This document shows positions 17,566 to 26,082 of a stretch of DNA of 64,000 nt, one piece after another. The DNA comes from Catalinimonas alkaloidigena. Lineage in GTDB: Bacteria > Bacteroidota > Bacteroidia > Cytophagales > Flexibacteraceae. The stretch spans positions 1 to 64,000 of the forward strand of contig NZ_FNFO01000004.1 of NCBI RefSeq assembly GCF_900100765.1, given 5' to 3'. A program made the translations under genes and the position numbers. The notes beneath the pieces were generated by a model, which was given only the letters and a program-made list of their open reading frames with translations, searched no databases and was not told the DNA's origin. Position 1 is the first letter of the stretch. Each line of letters opens with the position of its first letter.

Positions 17566-18126
17566 TTATCGCTCTGCCACCTTCCGGATCTGCTGGATGC
17601 ACTTGTACTTCTGATTGCTGGCCGTGTGCTTGTTTTTCCAGCCCATCGTGTGCATCAACTCCTCCATCGGCTGCTCCTGAAAATAGAGCGACTGCAACAC
17701 CTGCTGGCAATGGTCGGTGATGTGCGTGAGCCAGGTGTGAACGGCCGTTTCGCGTTCTGGCTCGGCCGGTTCGGGGGTCTGCCACGCCTGCTGGTCGTGG
17801 AGCGCCGCCAGCCGTTCGGCGTCGTCGGTCGTAATCCACGTTTCGTCGCGCAACTTCTTAAGCCACAGGTTGCGGGCAATGGCGTAGAGAAACGTGTGGA
17901 GCGAAGCAGCAAGTTGAAAATTGGGGCGGGCCATTTTCTGATGCAGCACCAGCATGGCTTCCTGAAACAGGTCCTGCGCGTCGTCGTCCTGCCCGCGATT
18001 TTGCCGGACCAACCGGGCAATGGCCGGATACGCCTGCGCGTACAGCGCTTCGTACGCGGCAGCCTCTCCGGCACGGAGGTCGGCCAGCAATTGCGTCTGA
18101 CAAGGAGGATGCGGTCTTTCCATCAT
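17566..18126 (-). CDS. ECF-type RNA polymerase sigma factor
   Basis: A 186-residue sigma-70 family protein with regions 2 and 4 only. Region 2 includes DDAQDLFQEAMLVLHQKM and the DNA-melting segment LHTFLYAIARNLWLKKLRD (~residues 75-98). Region 4 near the C-terminus has CQQVLQSLYFQEQPMEEL followed by the helix-turn-helix AHTMGWKNKHTASNQ-like segment (here MHTMGWKNKHTASNQKYKC). No anti-sigma gene is adjacent: the downstream neighbour is thioredoxin, the upstream one divergent. It belongs to the orphan ECF-like factors common in Bacteroidota; the target regulon is unknown. Confidence 0.82.
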   Translation of the reverse strand: MMERPHPPCQTQLLADLRAGEAAAYEALYAQAYPAIARLVRQNRGQDDDAQDLFQEAMLVLHQKMARPNFQLAASLHTFLYAIARNLWLKKLRDETWITTDDAERLAALHDQQAWQTPEPAEPERETAVHTWLTHITDHCQQVLQSLYFQEQPMEELMHTMGWKNKHTASNQKYKCIQQIRKVAER

Positions 18127-18271
18127 ACCTGCTTTATACCCAAACGGACCTGAGAATCACCCGGGCAAGGTAAATAAATTTACGGTTGTGCCCTACGGTA
18201 CCCTGTATGCAGGAACCCAACCGGACCAGGTGCGTACATAGAGCAGTTTAGTCATCACACCTTTACCTCTC

Positions 18272-18673
18272 ATGAACATTTCTTTGCAAGACGCGCAGGC
18301 GGCCGTTCAGGCCGCGGTGGAAAAATCGCAATCGCTGAATCTGAAAATGAACATTGCCGTCGTCGACAGCGGCGCAAACCTGGTGGCGTTTGCCCGGATG
18401 GATGGCGCCTGGCTCGGCTCGATCGACATTGCGATCAAAAAGGCCAAGACGGCCCGCTTCTTCGACATGCCGACCGGCGACATCGGCCAGCTTTCGCAAC
18501 CGGGCGGCTCGCTGTACCACATCGAACATTCGAACGGCGGCCTGATTTCGTTTCCGGGCGGCATTCCGATCAAAAACGGCGAAGGCACCATCGTCGGGGC
18601 CATCGGCGTATCGGGCAGCACCGTTGAGGACGACCATACCGTGGCGCAGGCCGGTGTAGAGGCCCTCGGGTAA
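18272..18673 (+). CDS. GlcG/HbpS family heme-binding-like protein
   Basis: A 133-residue protein of the GlcG/HbpS (DUF336) family. It has the typical start [19 protein letters not shown], the core [22 protein letters not shown], and the end [20 protein letters not shown]. There is no signal peptide, so it is cytoplasmic. HbpS of Streptomyces binds heme and senses redox stress, and GlcG sits in glycolate loci, but most members lack a defined function. It is followed about 200 bp downstream by a PAS protein on the same strand; a functional link is possible, not shown. Confidence 0.85.
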   Translation: MNISLQDAQAAVQAAVEKSQSLNLKMNIAVVDSGANLVAFARMDGAWLGSIDIAIKKAKTARFFDMPTGDIGQLSQPGGSLYHIEHSNGGLISFPGGIPIKNGEGTIVGAIGVSGSTVEDDHTVAQAGVEALG

Positions 18674-18874
18674 ACGGCCTTCCGAAAGGGATTGTATGCG
18701 AAAGGAGTTGTGGTCGGATGCTGCCGACTACGGCTCCTTTTTCGCTTCGGTTCCCGCCGCTTCTTCCCTTTTCCCCCGCGGGAGGTGGGGTATAAACCCT
18801 GCGTGTGGTGTACCTTTACAGAGGACGCTCCCGCCGGGAGGCTTTCCGGAAACCCATTCCTCATTTTTTACCAG

Positions 18875-20326
18875 ATGATGCAAGACCACCTCTCCCCCGT
18901 TCAGCCGCGCCGCGTTGCCGACTCAAAACGCATCCACGTCGGGCCGATGGACGTGGCCGACATTTTGTTCGACGATACGTTTGCGGGGTTCTGGGATTGG
19001 GAAATTGCACACAAGTGGCGGCAGGACGACCAGCGTTTCCGCACGTTGCTGGGCTACGAACTGCACGAACTGGGCACCGACCCCGATGCCTGGCGGAAGC
19101 TGATTCATCCTGACGACTACCCGGTGGTGGTCGAAACGTTTCAGAAACATGTGGACACCCACGGGCGACACCCCTACAGCCACACGTGCCGCTACCTCCG
19201 CAAAGACGGTTCGCACATCGAGCTTTTCTGTCACGGCACCGTCCACCAGTGGGATGCCAAGGGCCAGCCGCTGCGCATGAGGGGGTACTACATCAACCTG
19301 ACGTCTACCTCGACCCAGACGCGGCATCACGTCACGGCGCAGACCGAACGCCTCAACCTGATTATGCAAGGCGTGGACGTGGGCCTCTGGGACTTCCAGA
19401 TTTCGAGCGGAAAAGCGTGGTGGTCGCCCCACTTCTACGAACTGCTCGGCTACTCGTTCGAAGAACTGAAGGCCAGTCAGGACTACTTTATTTACCTGAT
19501 GGTGCACCCGACCGACCGTGAGAAGCTGTTGCACGCCCTCCACCGGCATTACGAGTACAAAGATCCACTGCACCTGCAGTTGCGCATCCGCAAAAAGGAC
19601 GGCCAGTACGAGTGGTTCGACCTCTCGGGGCAGGCGCAATGGGACCACGCCGGCACGCCAAAACACATCGTGGGCCTTATCCGCAACATTCAGCTCGAAA
19701 AGCAGCAGGAACAGCAGTTGCAGCAGCGCGAGTTTCAGTTGCAGGAGACCAGCCGCATTGCGCACATCGGGGCGTGGGAAGTGGACGTGCTCGCCGGCGA
19801 AATCCTCTGGACCGACGAAGTATACAAGATTCACGAACTGCCCACCTCCTACCATCCGACCCTCGAAGAAGCGTTCGAGTTTTTTGCGCCGGCCTCGCGT
19901 CCGGTGCTGGAACGGGCGTTTTCGCGTACCATTACGCACGGCGAGCGCTACGATCTGGAGCTGGAGTTTGTCACCGCCAAGGGGCAGCACCGCTGGGTAC
20001 GAGCCATCGGCGAACCGGTATTCGACTCGCGGGGCAAAGCCGTGAAAGTGCGCGGCGTATTTCAGGACATCGACCGGCAAAAGCAAAACGAGCTTCAGTT
20101 GCAACAGCACGTGACCCGCCTGACCACCCGTAACGGCCAGCTGGCCGACGCCACGCACCAGCTTCACCAGCACGCACAGCAACTGGACACGCTGCTGGCC
20201 CGCTACGCACACGCCGCCGAGCCGTCCGAACAGCAGCAGGTGGTCGCGCAACTGCACCAACTCGCACAACAGTTTCAGGCCGCGTTACAGGAACTGGATC
20301 AGGCGACCCACGCCGATCCGACCTGA
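18875..20326 (+). CDS. Three-PAS-domain protein without a recognisable output domain
   Basis: A 483-residue protein with three PAS_3-type domains: ~25-130 (FAGFWDWEIAHKWRQ; YLRKDGSHIELFCHG), ~150-265 (VDVGLWDFQISSGKAWWSP; IRKKDGQYEWFDLSG) and ~285-400 (HIGAWEVDVLAGEILWTD; FVTAKGQHRWVRAIG). Each ends in the PAC-like VxGLIRNI/VRGVFQDI segment. The C-terminal ~75 residues are a Gln/His-rich coiled coil (QLHQHAQQLDTLLARYAHA). No kinase, GGDEF or HTH follows before the stop. I chose the ATG at 18875; the 61-codon extension upstream has no domain character. It may act as a sensory adaptor for a partner encoded elsewhere. Confidence 0.8.
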   Translation: MMQDHLSPVQPRRVADSKRIHVGPMDVADILFDDTFAGFWDWEIAHKWRQDDQRFRTLLGYELHELGTDPDAWRKLIHPDDYPVVVETFQKHVDTHGRHPYSHTCRYLRKDGSHIELFCHGTVHQWDAKGQPLRMRGYYINLTSTSTQTRHHVTAQTERLNLIMQGVDVGLWDFQISSGKAWWSPHFYELLGYSFEELKASQDYFIYLMVHPTDREKLLHALHRHYEYKDPLHLQLRIRKKDGQYEWFDLSGQAQWDHAGTPKHIVGLIRNIQLEKQQEQQLQQREFQLQETSRIAHIGAWEVDVLAGEILWTDEVYKIHELPTSYHPTLEEAFEFFAPASRPVLERAFSRTITHGERYDLELEFVTAKGQHRWVRAIGEPVFDSRGKAVKVRGVFQDIDRQKQNELQLQQHVTRLTTRNGQLADATHQLHQHAQQLDTLLARYAHAAEPSEQQQVVAQLHQLAQQFQAALQELDQATHADPT

Positions 20327-20527
20327 GCCTGACGCCACCGTCCACTTCCTTTCGGGTTTAGTGTAACGCGTGCGCATCACACGCAGCGCCTCGGCTCGCG
20401 CTTATTTTCGCATTTCCGTCGGCCGATTGGGTTGTTCCTGAAAAAAGAGCGCTCTTGTAAGGTATAAACCTGCACCGGAGCGATTCTTTCTCGGTGCAAC
20501 TCTATTTGTCTACTGACCCATTTTTTT

Positions 20528-22231
20528 ATGCATTTCCCGAAAGTTTCACCTCTCTTACTCCTGTTGCTGCTGTCCTGGCACACGTACGCGCAGGAAGTCA
20601 ACACCACCCCCATCGCCTTTCCCGGTGCCGAAGGGTTCGGCCGCTTCACCACCGGCGGGCGAGGCGGGCGGGTGATCTACGTCACCAACCTCAACGATTC
20701 CGGCGAGGGCAGCCTGCGCGACGCCATCGGGCAGAGTGGTGCCCGCACCATCCTCTTCCAGGTGTCGGGCATCATCGAACTGCGCTCGGACCTGCGCATC
20801 AAAAACGGCGACGTGACCATCGCGGGGCAGAGCGCCCCCGGCGACGGCATCTGCCTGAAAAACTATTCGGTGACGGTCGACGCCAACAACGTCATCATCC
20901 GTTACCTGCGCTCGCGCATGGGCGACGAAGCGCAACACGAGGGCGACGCCATCTGGGGCCGTAACCGGCGCGACATCATCATCGACCACTGTTCGCTGAG
21001 CTGGAGCACGGACGAGACAGCTTCGTTCTACGACAACGCCCGCTTCACCATGCAGTGGTGCATCCTCTCCGAAAGCCTGCGCAATTCGGTCCACGACAAA
21101 GGCACACACGGCTACGGCGGCATCTGGGGAGGCCACGGCGCGAGTTTTCACCATAATTTGCTGGCGCACCACGACAGCCGCAATCCCCGCATGAACGGCG
21201 CGCGCTACTCGAACCGCGCCGACCTGGAACTGGTCGATTTCCGCAACAACGTGGTTTACAACTGGAGCGGCAACAGCGGCTATGCCGGCGAAGGCGGCCG
21301 CTACAACTTCGTCAACAACTACTACAAGCCCGGCCCGGCTACCAGCTCGAGCAAGGCGGACCGCATTTTTTCTCCGAATCCCGACAACGGCGGCAACGCC
21401 CAGGCCGAAGGCGTCTGGGGCACGTTTTACGTCGACGGCAACTACGTATTCGGCACACCCGCCACCACGGCCGACAACTGGCTGGGCATCGACCCGAATC
21501 CGTCGAGCAAAGACAAGGCGGAACTGAAGTCGGATACCGCCTTTGCCAAGGGGCAGATCACGACCCATCCGGCCGAAGACGCGTTTGCGCAGGTATTGGC
21601 CTACGCCGGTGCCAGCCGCAGCCGCGACACCGTCGACCGCCGCATTGCCCGCGAAGTGGAAGAAGGCTCGTATACGTTTGAAGGCTCGAACGGCAGCACC
21701 AACGGCCTGATCGACACGCAAAGCGACGTCGGCGGATGGCCCACCTACGAAAGCACCGAAGCCCCGACCGACAGCGACGGCGATGGCATGCCCGATGCCT
21801 GGGAAGAAGCGCACAAACTGGACAAAGACGATCCGGCCGACGGTGCCACCTACGCGGTCGGCAACGCTTACACCCACCTGGAAATGTACCTCAATAGCCT
21901 GGTGGAAGACCTCACGGCCCTGCAAAACGAGGCCGGCACGCCCAACTACGTCGACGACTTTGTGACATCGGCGGCCCGCAACACGCTCGACGCACGTACC
22001 ATCACGCTCTACCCGAATCCTTCGTCAGGCCAGCAATTCACCGTCGAGGTGGGCGCTACCAACCGGATTCGGACGGTGCGGATTCTGCGGCCCAACGGGC
22101 AGGTGCTTTACGAACAGACGGGGCTGCACCGGGCTTCGATCGACATTCCGGCCCGCCTGGCACGCGGCTTCTACTACGTCGTGCTGACGACCGACCAAGG
22201 ACAAGCCACCAAAAAACTGGTCGTGCTGTAA
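20528..22231 (+). CDS. Secreted pectate lyase-like protein (PL1 type) with T9SS sorting domain
   Basis: A 567-residue exported protein. The signal peptide ([15 protein letters not shown]) precedes a right-handed beta-helix starting [17 protein letters not shown] and including [27 protein letters not shown] and [19 protein letters not shown], the hallmark of the bacterial PL1/pectate-trisaccharide-lyase-like group that cleaves pectate by beta-elimination with Ca2+. Around residues 415-430, [12 protein letters not shown] is a thrombospondin-type-3-like Ca2+-binding segment. The tail ([16 protein letters not shown] to TKKLVVL) is a T9SS type A sorting domain. The protein thus probably digests pectin at the cell surface. 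Confidence 0.88.
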   Translation: MHFPKVSPLLLLLLLSWHTYAQEVNTTPIAFPGAEGFGRFTTGGRGGRVIYVTNLNDSGEGSLRDAIGQSGARTILFQVSGIIELRSDLRIKNGDVTIAGQSAPGDGICLKNYSVTVDANNVIIRYLRSRMGDEAQHEGDAIWGRNRRDIIIDHCSLSWSTDETASFYDNARFTMQWCILSESLRNSVHDKGTHGYGGIWGGHGASFHHNLLAHHDSRNPRMNGARYSNRADLELVDFRNNVVYNWSGNSGYAGEGGRYNFVNNYYKPGPATSSSKADRIFSPNPDNGGNAQAEGVWGTFYVDGNYVFGTPATTADNWLGIDPNPSSKDKAELKSDTAFAKGQITTHPAEDAFAQVLAYAGASRSRDTVDRRIAREVEEGSYTFEGSNGSTNGLIDTQSDVGGWPTYESTEAPTDSDGDGMPDAWEEAHKLDKDDPADGATYAVGNAYTHLEMYLNSLVEDLTALQNEAGTPNYVDDFVTSAARNTLDARTITLYPNPSSGQQFTVEVGATNRIRTVRILRPNGQVLYEQTGLHRASIDIPARLARGFYYVVLTTDQGQATKKLVVL

Positions 22232-22253
22232 CCGACCCAACCGCTCGTTACGC

Positions 22254-22290
22254 AAAAAAGGCGGGAAGTCGTGAACTTCCCGCCTTTTTT
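22254..22290. terminator. Bidirectional rho-independent terminator
   Basis: A perfect 16 bp inverted repeat (22254-22269 and 22275-22290, 5-base loop) with six A residues on one side and six T residues on the other. It lies between the convergent pectate lyase and HMA-like genes and can serve both. Confidence 0.92.
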
Positions 22291-22310
22291 ATAATCCGTT
22301 TCTGTATCGG

Positions 22311-22550
22311 CTACAGGTCGGAACCGCCCATGCCGATCACTTGCAGCAACTCGGCCGAAAAGCCGGCTTCCTGCAACAGATTTTCGACCTGTTGCGGGTC
22401 AACGTCGTTGCCGGTAATCGACAGAATGTGGTCGGCATCGTCGGTATCGACGTTCCACTGGCTGATATTTTCTTTCTTATCCAGCATCGGCGTGACGGTC
22501 GCCACGTTTTCTTCACTGGTCAGGTTCGTTTTAAATTTCAGAAGTTCCAT
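22311..22550 (-). CDS. Small HMA-fold-like protein lacking CxxC
   Basis: A 79-residue protein (ATG at 22550; an alternative ATG lies two codons upstream). Its order of strands and helices (LLKFKTNLTSEENVATVTPML, WNVDTDDADHILSITG, QQVENLLQEAGFSAELL) resembles heavy-metal-associated domains, in which a helix follows the first strand and the C-terminus reads QVxxLLxxAGF. The metal-binding CxxC between strand 1 and helix 1 is absent (TNLTSEEN instead), so it probably does not carry copper. Many Bacteroidota encode such CxxC-less HMA-like proteins; their role is unknown. Confidence 0.6.
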   Translation of the reverse strand: MELLKFKTNLTSEENVATVTPMLDKKENISQWNVDTDDADHILSITGNDVDPQQVENLLQEAGFSAELLQVIGMGGSDL

Positions 22551-22651
22551 AAGCATGTTTCGTTATCATGGGACGGCGGGCTCACCTTTAACGGCGGGAC
22601 CTCTCTTTCTTTTACTGCCGCAACGTGCCTTAGGTTTCCCGGTCGGCCCGC

Positions 22652-24691
22652 TTAGTAACTGAAGCCCAGCTTGTCCAGGCCGTTTTTGACTTCCGGCGCT
22701 GACATAAACAAATCCCACAACAGGCCGGTGCGGTGGTTTTCGATCATCACCGGAATGGGCCCCTGGTCAATGGCCAGATAGGAATTGCCGTACCAACCTT
22801 CCGTTACGTTGAAGGCATCGTAAAACCCGTAATCGCCCCAGAGTTTATCGCCCACTTCGTAGTAGAAAAACTTCATGGCCTTCATCGATTCGTCCGGCGT
22901 GTAGGGAAAGGACGACAACGCCGCCGTCGGGGTGATGACGCCCAGGTCGTTCGTCGGCGAGTGGGCCGAGTATCCCTGGTGGTTGTCGCTGGCCGTCAGG
23001 CCCCAGCACGAGTCGCTGTAGCTTACAAAATTCTGCGGATTGTCCACACCATAGGCGTGGTTGATCCGCGAGTGATTCACGTTCTGCGTCCAATAATCCG
23101 CGTACGGATCGCTTAGGTTCCGCGGGTCAAGCCCCAGAAACGAGTAGTGGGCAAAAAACAGCGGGCCGCCGTAGTCGTAGCCGACGGGGAGGGTGATGTC
23201 GTAAAACGATTTCCCGTTGACGATGCCGCCGTTGCGCGCCCAACCGTTCGTGTAGACCGACTTTTCGATGGTGTGGGTGGGCGAAGCCGCCGCCAGCACG
23301 TAGACGATCAGTGCTTCGTTATAGCCCGCAATGGGCATGTTCATGGCCCATTCTTTGTCGGGTGACCAGTGCCAGTACAGCACGTCCTGCCCACCGCGCG
23401 TGTACCAGTCCCACTCGACTCCCTGCCAGAGCGTGTTGATGCGGTCGATCAGCGCCTGTTCGGTCGCGTCAGCCGCATCGAGGTATTGTCGGACCGTCAG
23501 GAGTCCCTGCACCAGGAACGCGGTTTCGACCAGATCGCCGCCGTTGTCATTGGTGCTGAAAGGCTGCACACGGCCACTGTTGCCGTCGATCCAGTGCGAC
23601 CACGCACCGTGAAAGCGGTCGGTCCCTTCCAGGAAGGTGAGGATCTGGTCAAACCGGTCGAGGCCTTCCTGCCGGGTAATGAACCCTCGCTCGATGCCGA
23701 CGATGAGCGCCATCAGTCCAAAGCCCGACCCACCCGACGTGACCGTGTTGCCCGACGTGTTCCGTTCGCGGGCCATGCCGCTGGCCGGGTGCGCAAACTC
23801 CCAGAAGTAGCCGAACGTCTTTTCCTGCACCAGCGTCAGCAGCGCGTCGTCGCTGAGCAGCGGAAACTGCGGCTCGGCGGCCTTGGTGGTGTAGAACGTC
23901 CGACTGAAACCGGCAAAGGCTTCCCCTTTTTCGCCCTTCAACTGATTGGTCACCACCAACTGGTAACGGTTCAGGTGATCGAGGGGCGCGCTGGTGGTCA
24001 GGGTCAGCGTCTGGTTGTCGTTCGTCAGCGACAAGGTAGAGGCCCCTACTTTGGGACCGTTGAGGTAGACCAGGTTGGGCGTCAGACCGGCCGGATTGAG
24101 CGGGCGCGAAAAGTTCAGGATAATTTCGGGTTGCAGCGGCACGTCTACAAAGCGAGCGCTGCCTTCCACCTTCCGTTCGCTGATGAACAGCGATTCCAAC
24201 GTCAACGCCCCCTGTTCGGTACGAAACTGTACGGCAATCCCCTGAAACGTTTCGCCATTCGCCCCTTTGATGGCTTCGGAAACCACCAGCGTATAAACCG
24301 TATTCTCCTGCAACGCCGAATCGGGTTGGAACGAAACGGTCCGGTCGTTGTCCAGGTACGCAAATGTGCCCTCGACCGGCGTGGCCCCTTCCGCCAGCGC
24401 CACCGCCGTCGGTACGGTCTGGGTGTTCAGCGCGCTCGAAAAGGCGATAATGACCGGCTGGTCGGTAGGGGCGCCGGTGGTTTCCGCACCAACGTCCAGC
24501 ACCAGGGAGCGCGTTCCCACCCGAATGGCCGACAGTTGCAGCGTACCGGGGGCCACCGGGGGCTCTTCCTCTTCTTTACAGCCCACCAGCATAGCCAGCA
24601 GCAAGAGCCACAGCAAGCCCCCCCGCCCTGCGTACAACAGCGAGGAGCGTAACGAATGAAAACAGGGTTTTGGGTAAGTAAAAAGCGTCAT
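22652..24691 (-). CDS. Surface lipoprotein glycoside hydrolase, PF10091 glycoamylase/GH144-like
   Basis: A 679-residue lipoprotein. The ATG at 24691 precedes a lipobox LVGC; CKEEEE after the cysteine matches the Bacteroidota surface-export signal. Two SbsA/Big_5 Ig-like domains occupy about residues 35-240. The catalytic domain (~250-675) is the PF10091 alpha/alpha-barrel, with KTFGYFWEFAHPASGMARER, NEALIVYVLAAASPTH and FNVTEGWYGNSYLAIDQGPI. PF10091 includes GH144 endo-beta-1,2-glucanases, so beta-1,2-glucan is a reasonable but unproven substrate. It is the last gene of a SusC-SusD-LamG-enzyme locus and lies beyond an internal terminator-like hairpin. Confidence 0.82.
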   Translation of the reverse strand: MTLFTYPKPCFHSLRSSLLYAGRGGLLWLLLLAMLVGCKEEEEPPVAPGTLQLSAIRVGTRSLVLDVGAETTGAPTDQPVIIAFSSALNTQTVPTAVALAEGATPVEGTFAYLDNDRTVSFQPDSALQENTVYTLVVSEAIKGANGETFQGIAVQFRTEQGALTLESLFISERKVEGSARFVDVPLQPEIILNFSRPLNPAGLTPNLVYLNGPKVGASTLSLTNDNQTLTLTTSAPLDHLNRYQLVVTNQLKGEKGEAFAGFSRTFYTTKAAEPQFPLLSDDALLTLVQEKTFGYFWEFAHPASGMARERNTSGNTVTSGGSGFGLMALIVGIERGFITRQEGLDRFDQILTFLEGTDRFHGAWSHWIDGNSGRVQPFSTNDNGGDLVETAFLVQGLLTVRQYLDAADATEQALIDRINTLWQGVEWDWYTRGGQDVLYWHWSPDKEWAMNMPIAGYNEALIVYVLAAASPTHTIEKSVYTNGWARNGGIVNGKSFYDITLPVGYDYGGPLFFAHYSFLGLDPRNLSDPYADYWTQNVNHSRINHAYGVDNPQNFVSYSDSCWGLTASDNHQGYSAHSPTNDLGVITPTAALSSFPYTPDESMKAMKFFYYEVGDKLWGDYGFYDAFNVTEGWYGNSYLAIDQGPIPVMIENHRTGLLWDLFMSAPEVKNGLDKLGFSY

Positions 24692-24708
24692 GGTGGTAGA
24701 ACGTAAAA

Positions 24709-24740
24709 AAAAGGTTTCCGGTCTGCACCAGAAACCTTTT
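24709..24740 (-). terminator. Hairpin with T-tract between LamG and PF10091 genes
   Basis: A 10 bp perfect inverted repeat (24709-24718 and 24731-24740) ends in eight T residues on the minus strand, between the LamG stop (24766) and the hydrolase start (24691). Its place inside the locus suggests partial termination that lowers expression of the enzyme relative to SusC/SusD. Confidence 0.75.
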
Positions 24741-24765
24741 GTGAAAAATGACAAAAGAGGCCGGA

Positions 24766-26040
24766 TTAAGGTTTTTCCGAGTTGTACATCAGCTCGATTT
24801 CCTGGGCAGTCAGGGGCGTATGGAAAATTCGAACGTCGTCCATTTGTCCTTTGAAGTGGTTGGAGGTAGGAATGTCGTACCCGCCCCACGGTTCGGCATC
24901 CCACAGCGTGCCGCCCCGCGACTGGATGAAACCAAACGCTAGCACCGGCTCAACATCGGGCTCGGAACCGCCGTATTTCAATCCTTGAACAGTTCTTTCT
25001 TTCGCATCGTCAGGCCACAGGTTAAAGTTATCTTGTTGCATCAACTGTCCATTAATATAGAGACGACGCGTTTTTTCCGCCTGAGTATACGTATAGACGA
25101 TGTGCGCCCACTTGTCTTTTACCAGCGACGATACGCCACCCGAACCGCTCAAATCTTTGCTAACTTCTGTACCCTGCCAACCTCCGTTGTCTTTGGTTTT
25201 GCCCTCACCATTGAACGAAAGGTTGCCGCCTGTACCGGTAGTGCCATCACCATACAGGTATTGTACCGGCAGTTGAATCGATCCGTAGCTGGAAGGAATC
25301 TCCATCTGGAAACCATAAAACGCCCCCAGTCCGATCACAAAGTGACCCGCCGGGTTACCGCTGGCATCCACGTGGCCATCCGAATTGGTCTTCACCCACA
25401 TGCTGAGTGTGAAATCTTCGGTGTTCATCAGTTGGTCGCCGTTGGGCACCTCGATGATGCTGGCGTCGCCGTCGAACGTAGCGGCCTGACCGGCAGCGGC
25501 GTTACGGGAATCTGTGTACGTGATGGCTACCGCATCGGAAGCGTTGTAGCTGCCCATTTCGTCGTTGGCGTTGCCTTCGAACGTCCAGTGCGCCACCACG
25601 CCCGACGGCGCAAAGGTGCCCTCGGTGGTGAACGAACGGGTTACTTCGGTCAAGGCCAGTCCGTCGGTCGACATCAGGCCCGCGCCCAGTTTCAGGGCGT
25701 ATTGCGTACCGGTTCCCAGCTCTTCGGTGGGCGAAATGGTGATCGTGCTGCCGGAAGGCGTAATGGTCAGCGGTACGCTGGCGTTGTCGTAATTTCGGGT
25801 CAGCGTGATGTTAGTGCTGTCGACGGTGGCCGGGTCGACGTTGGTCGAGAAGGTAGCCACGATGTCGGCATCGGGTGCGACGTCGCTCGGGCTGGTGGCC
25901 GCGTTCAGATCGGCGTCGCCGGCCATCAGCGAACTGAGGGTGAAGGCGGTCGGCTCGTCATCTTTTTTACAACTCACCAGCACAACGGCCAGTAGAGCAA
26001 ACGCCAGAAGGCGTGTGGAAATCCAATGTAGGTGATTCAT
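24766..26040 (-). CDS. LamG-domain surface lipoprotein in the SusE/F position
   Basis: A 424-residue lipoprotein: ATG at 26040, lipobox LVSC, then KKDDE, a likely surface-export signal. Residues ~25-125 form a Big_5-type Ig-like domain (DIVATFSTNVDPATVDSTNI). From ~130 to the end is a LamG/concanavalin-like lectin domain (VVAHWTFEGNANDEMGSYNA; FTLSMWVKTNSDGHVD; GQMDDVRIFHTPLTAQEIEL). It has no catalytic signature. Coming directly after SusD, it takes the place of SusE/SusF and probably binds the glycan at the cell surface. Confidence 0.83.
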   Translation of the reverse strand: MNHLHWISTRLLAFALLAVVLVSCKKDDEPTAFTLSSLMAGDADLNAATSPSDVAPDADIVATFSTNVDPATVDSTNITLTRNYDNASVPLTITPSGSTITISPTEELGTGTQYALKLGAGLMSTDGLALTEVTRSFTTEGTFAPSGVVAHWTFEGNANDEMGSYNASDAVAITYTDSRNAAAGQAATFDGDASIIEVPNGDQLMNTEDFTLSMWVKTNSDGHVDASGNPAGHFVIGLGAFYGFQMEIPSSYGSIQLPVQYLYGDGTTGTGGNLSFNGEGKTKDNGGWQGTEVSKDLSGSGGVSSLVKDKWAHIVYTYTQAEKTRRLYINGQLMQQDNFNLWPDDAKERTVQGLKYGGSEPDVEPVLAFGFIQSRGGTLWDAEPWGGYDIPTSNHFKGQMDDVRIFHTPLTAQEIELMYNSEKP

Positions 26041-26082
26041 ACAATAGAAACGATTATACATTTTGGTAGATAGGTTACTTGC

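Noticed and set aside
18692-18874. N-terminal 61-codon extension of the PAS protein (resembles a PhzF-like phrase PAGRLSGNP)
   Set aside because: Only a short chance similarity; the extension is Arg/Phe/Pro rich, includes the intergenic region, and the PAS protein has a proper ATG at 18875.
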